From Hyphococcus sp. (GTDB lineage Bacteria; Pseudomonadota; Alphaproteobacteria; Caulobacterales; Parvularculaceae), in contig BQJH01000027.1 of NCBI GenBank assembly GCA_021604605.1, positions 1-17,697 of the forward strand: a stretch of DNA of 17,697 nucleotides. The letters run 5' to 3'. Under the pieces are notes generated by a model, which saw nothing but the letters and a program-made list of their open reading frames with translations, made no database searches and was not told where the DNA came from. This document shows, piece after piece, positions 16,080-17,697 of the stretch. How positions within the stretch are numbered: the first letter of the stretch is position 1; each line of letters begins with the position of its first letter. Both the position numbers and the translations under genes were made by a program.

Positions 16080-16610
16080 TTACCCAAGCGCCGCCTCGCC
16101 GTCCAGTACCGCAGCAGCGGCGTGAACCACAGCGGCGATGCGCAATGCAGCCTGAACCTGGTCGGCGGCAAGGCCGGCCTTGCGAACAACCTTTTCGTGC
16201 GAATCAAGACACATGCCGCAGCCATTTACGGCAGACACGGCAAGCGACCAAAGCTCAAAATCGATCTTGTCGACGCCCGGATTGCCGATGATGTTCATCC
16301 GAAGTTTTGCCGGCAGGGTTTGGTAGTCTTCCGCCGACATCAGATGTGTCGCGCGGTAATAGATATTGTTCATCGCCATGATCGCCGCGGCCGATTTTGC
16401 AGCGGTTTTTGCTTCTGGCGAGAGTTTTTCAGCGACTTCGCTTTCTATGGCCTTGATGACCGTTGCGTTGCGTCCGGCCAATGCGGAGGCGAGAAAGGCG
16501 CCGTATTTCTGCTGGTCGGTTAAGGTCGTTTCGTTCACCAGAGAGCCAAGATTAAGGCGGATATCCTTGGCGTAATCTGGGATCTGATCGCGTAGAGGGT
16601 CGAGGCTCAT
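16080..16610 (-). CDS. ahpD: AhpD, alkyl hydroperoxide reductase disulfide partner
   Basis: AhpD is a small thiol reductase that returns electrons to AhpC; in Mycobacterium it is itself reduced through lipoamide-dependent proteins. The 176-aa product has the CxxC active site CGMC at residues 131-134, His138 and Glu119. These are one residue offset from Glu118/Cys130/Cys133/His137 of the characterised M. tuberculosis enzyme, and the length is the same. I placed the start at the ATG ending at 16610, which has AGGAG 7 nt upstream. A longer frame reaching 16790 would add 60 residues that run into ahpC and the hairpin between the genes, and do not resemble the family. It lies 79 bp downstream of ahpC. 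With these residues intact it should be active, and it also has weak peroxidase activity in the family. Confidence 0.96.
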   Translation of the reverse strand: MSLDPLRDQIPDYAKDIRLNLGSLVNETTLTDQQKYGAFLASALAGRNATVIKAIESEVAEKLSPEAKTAAKSAAAIMAMNNIYYRATHLMSAEDYQTLPAKLRMNIIGNPGVDKIDFELWSLAVSAVNGCGMCLDSHEKVVRKAGLAADQVQAALRIAAVVHAAAAVLDGEAALG

Positions 16611-16617
16611 GATGGGT

Positions 16618-16622
16618 CTCCT
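16618..16622 (-). promoter_or_regulatory. Ribosome binding site that fixes the ahpD start
   Basis: AGGAG on the minus strand sits 7 nt before the ATG at 16610. It supports the 176-aa AhpD over the longer open frame that begins inside ahpC. Confidence 0.85.
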
Positions 16623-16636
16623 TGAAAGGTGAATAC

Positions 16637-16675
16637 AAAAAGGGCGCGGCGGCGCTTCACTGTCCGCGCGCGCCC
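16637..16675 (-). terminator. Hairpin plus T-run between ahpC and ahpD (attenuating terminator)
   Basis: Read on the minus strand, GGGCGCG (16675-16669) pairs with CGCGCCC (16648-16642) around a 20-nt GC-rich interior that can fold further, and five T residues follow (16641-16637). This lies 15 bp after the ahpC stop and before the ahpD ribosome binding site. It should end most ahpC transcripts while allowing some read-through into ahpD, which has no evident promoter of its own. Confidence 0.7.
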
Positions 16676-16689
16676 ATAATTTTCGTTGT

Positions 16690-17235
16690 CTATAGTGTGT
16701 CGCCGCCAAGGGGGCGGTTGCACGGGCAAAGCTCATCTGTCTGAAGGGCGTCAATAACGCGCAATGTATCTTGCGGGTTACGGCCGACATTCAGATTGTT
16801 GACATATACGTGTTGAATCACGTTGTGTGGATCAACAATATAGGTCGCGCGAAGAGCGACGCCTTCTGGCGCCCGGATGCCGAGGCCGTCAATAAGAGAG
16901 CCGGTTGTGTCAGCGAAGCTCCAGGCCGGGTGCTTGTCGAGATCCGGGTGATCGCGGCGCCAGGCCAGTTTGCAAAATTCATTGTCGGACGATCCGCCCA
17001 TGACAATCGCGTCACGGTCTTCGAACTCTTTAGCCAGGCGCCCAAATTCAGCAATTTCGGTAGGGCAAACAAAAGTAAAGTCTTTTGGGTAGAAGAAGAT
17101 AACTTTCCATTTGCCAGAGAAGCTGTCCTGCGTAATTTCCTCAAACGCAGATGCGCCATTTTCTTCATGGGCGTTGAAACCTGGCTTAACGCCGGTCACC
17201 GAAAAGTCGGGAAGTTTGTCGCCGACACCTAACAT
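16690..17235 (-). CDS. ahpC: AhpC, AhpD-linked 2-Cys peroxiredoxin
   Basis: AhpC reduces hydrogen peroxide, organic hydroperoxides and peroxynitrite in the cytosol. The 181-aa product carries the peroxiredoxin active-site motif PxxxTxxC with Pro50, Thr54 and the peroxidatic Cys57 (FTFVCPTE), and the conserved Arg129. A C-terminal CPC motif at Cys170-Cys172 takes the place of the resolving Cys/VCP motif of the AhpF-dependent enzymes. This arrangement resembles mycobacterial AhpC (Cys61, Cys174, Cys176), which is recycled by AhpD, and ahpD indeed follows. No ahpF gene is present nearby. GGAG lies 7 nt before the ATG. The divergent LysR-type regulator and the OxyR-like operator upstream indicate peroxide-inducible expression. 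Confidence 0.97.
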   Translation of the reverse strand: MLGVGDKLPDFSVTGVKPGFNAHEENGASAFEEITQDSFSGKWKVIFFYPKDFTFVCPTEIAEFGRLAKEFEDRDAIVMGGSSDNEFCKLAWRRDHPDLDKHPAWSFADTTGSLIDGLGIRAPEGVALRATYIVDPHNVIQHVYVNNLNVGRNPQDTLRVIDALQTDELCPCNRPLGGDTL

Positions 17236-17292
17236 GGAATTCTCCTTTAAACGGTCATTGAAAATTTCTGCGCTCCAAGTGAACGCAATGCA

Positions 17293-17320
17293 TAAATAGC
17301 GCCCTTGGAAAATTAATCAA
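17293..17320 (-). promoter_or_regulatory. Candidate ahpC promoter abutting the OxyR-like operator
   Basis: On the minus strand TTGATT (17320-17315) and TATTTA (17298-17293) are separated by 16 bp, a weak -10 match. The -35 element directly touches the operator at 17321, the position expected for an OxyR-activated promoter. The predicted transcript start is near 17286, about 50 nt before the ahpC ATG. Confidence 0.45.
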
Positions 17321-17332
17321 ATAGATTATATT
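17305..17332 (+). promoter_or_regulatory. Candidate promoter of the OxyR-like gene
   Basis: TTGGAA (17305-17310) and TATATT (17327-17332, five of six consensus bases) are separated by 16 bp. The -10 element lies inside the OxyR-like operator, so binding of the regulator should repress its own gene, as is common for LysR-type regulators. Confidence 0.5.
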
Positions 17333-17357
17333 GTAGCATTCAATCGATTATATCGAT
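17321..17357. promoter_or_regulatory. OxyR-type tetramer operator (tandem 22-bp repeat)
   Basis: The segment reads ATAG-N7-TGTA-N7-ATCG-N7-CGAT, the same four-element layout as the E. coli OxyR consensus ATAG-N7-CTAT-N7-ATAG-N7-CTAT. The two halves repeat with a 22-bp period. Both inner spacers are the identical ATTATAT, which also satisfies the conserved T and A inside the consensus spacer. The left half-site partner (TGTA) is the poorest match. The second half is also a T-N11-A LysR box. It lies between the divergent ahpC and LysR-type genes. Confidence 0.75.
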
Positions 17358-17386
17358 GGCGTATTGAGCTCCAAGATCAAACCCTT

Positions 17387-17392
17387 AGGAGG
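17387..17392 (+). promoter_or_regulatory. Ribosome binding site that fixes the OxyR-like start
   Basis: A perfect AGGAGG is followed 7 nt later by GTG at 17400. An earlier in-frame GTG at 17394 is only 1 nt away and too close to be used. The GTGTGTGTGTG run between them makes automated start calling unreliable here. Confidence 0.85.
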
Positions 17393-17399
17393 TGTGTGT

Positions 17400-17697
17400 G
17401 TGACGCCGTTACCGACTTTGAGACAGTTACAGTTTTTCATGGCGCTGGTGCGTCGCCAGTCTTTCTCCAAGGCGGCGGAAGATTGTCTTGTCTCTCAATC
17501 GACACTCTCCTCCGCGATCAAAGAGATGGAAACGCTATTGGATCAACAACTGGTTGATCGTTCAACGCGCAATTTTTCTTTGACGCCATCAGGAGAAGAG
17601 GTTGCGCGCCGTGCGCCCTCAATTCTTGCTTCCAGTGAAGATCTTGTGCGCGCTACGCAGGACCGCAAACCGCTTGAAGGCGCCTTTCACCTCGGTG
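17400..17697 (+). CDS. oxyR: LysR-type transcriptional regulator, probable OxyR (partial)
   Basis: The frame is open from a GTG start to the right edge (99 codons), so only the DNA-binding part is visible. It reads TLRQLQFFMALVRRQSFSKA near the start, followed by the recognition helix VSQSTLSSAIKEME and the wing LVDRSTRNFSLTPSG. This is a typical LysR-type winged helix, with the phrasing of OxyR proteins (VSQ-x-TLS). The characteristic redox cysteines of OxyR would lie beyond the window and cannot be checked. The OxyR call rests on divergence from ahpC-ahpD and on the tandem operator between them. In cells OxyR senses hydrogen peroxide through a disulfide and activates ahpC. The gene probably represses itself through the operator overlapping its promoter. 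Confidence 0.85.
   Translation, partial: MTPLPTLRQLQFFMALVRRQSFSKAAEDCLVSQSTLSSAIKEMETLLDQQLVDRSTRNFSLTPSGEEVARRAPSILASSEDLVRATQDRKPLEGAFHLG

Noticed and set aside
15828..16523. Plus-strand open frame of 231 codons spanning the sulfotransferase-ahpD junction
   Set aside because: It overlaps two convincing genes on the other strand and its Arg/Gly/Cys-rich translation resembles no family.
16611..16790. 60-residue N-terminal extension of AhpD
   Set aside because: It runs through the hairpin and the end of ahpC, has no homology to AhpD, and AGGAG sits correctly before the internal ATG at 16610.

Overview
This window most likely comes from a motile Gram-negative alphaproteobacterium of the Caulobacterales/Hyphomonadaceae/Kordiimonadales kind. 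The evidence is the flhA-fliR-flhB export cassette, the large TonB-dependent receptors (one with the FecI/FecR-type regulators), an Oar-like receptor, a TPR-sulfotransferase and an oxyR/ahpC/ahpD peroxide block. The taxon is an inference from gene content and moderate GC, not from a marker gene. No mobile element, CRISPR array, rRNA or tRNA was recognised.

Layout. Positions 1-4584 (+) are the tail of an unrecognised gene followed by flhA, fliR, flhB and a small coiled-coil (FliJ-like) gene. They lie head to tail with gaps of 12 bp or less or with start/stop overlaps, so they form one flagellar type III export operon. After 332 bp of AT-rich non-coding DNA comes a GGDEF diguanylate cyclase (4917-5951, +). 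Converging on it is a cell-surface signalling cassette on the minus strand, transcribed ECF sigma factor, then FecR-like anti-sigma, then TonB receptor with an STN signalling domain (10809 down to 6083). A 440-bp non-coding region with strong inverted repeats separates it from a divergent Oar-type TonB-dependent receptor (11258-14446, +) that ends in a textbook intrinsic terminator. The last third (minus strand) holds a TPR-sulfotransferase, ahpD and ahpC. A divergent LysR-type regulator, very probably OxyR, runs off the right edge.

How the genes work together. FlhA/FliR/FlhB form the membrane export gate of the flagellum, and the coiled-coil protein is probably its cytosolic helper. The cyclase would tie motility to c-di-GMP. 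The sigma/FecR/receptor trio senses a substrate at the outer membrane and switches on receptor expression; its substrate cannot be read from the sequence. AhpC reduces peroxides and is re-reduced by AhpD. The oxyR-ahpC intergenic region contains a site with the exact four-element, 22-bp-period layout of an OxyR tetramer operator, flanked by a promoter in each direction. A hairpin plus T-run between ahpC and ahpD suggests partial termination that would give more AhpC than AhpD.

The least explained parts are the structured 440-bp leader upstream of the Oar-like receptor and the substrates of the two receptors.
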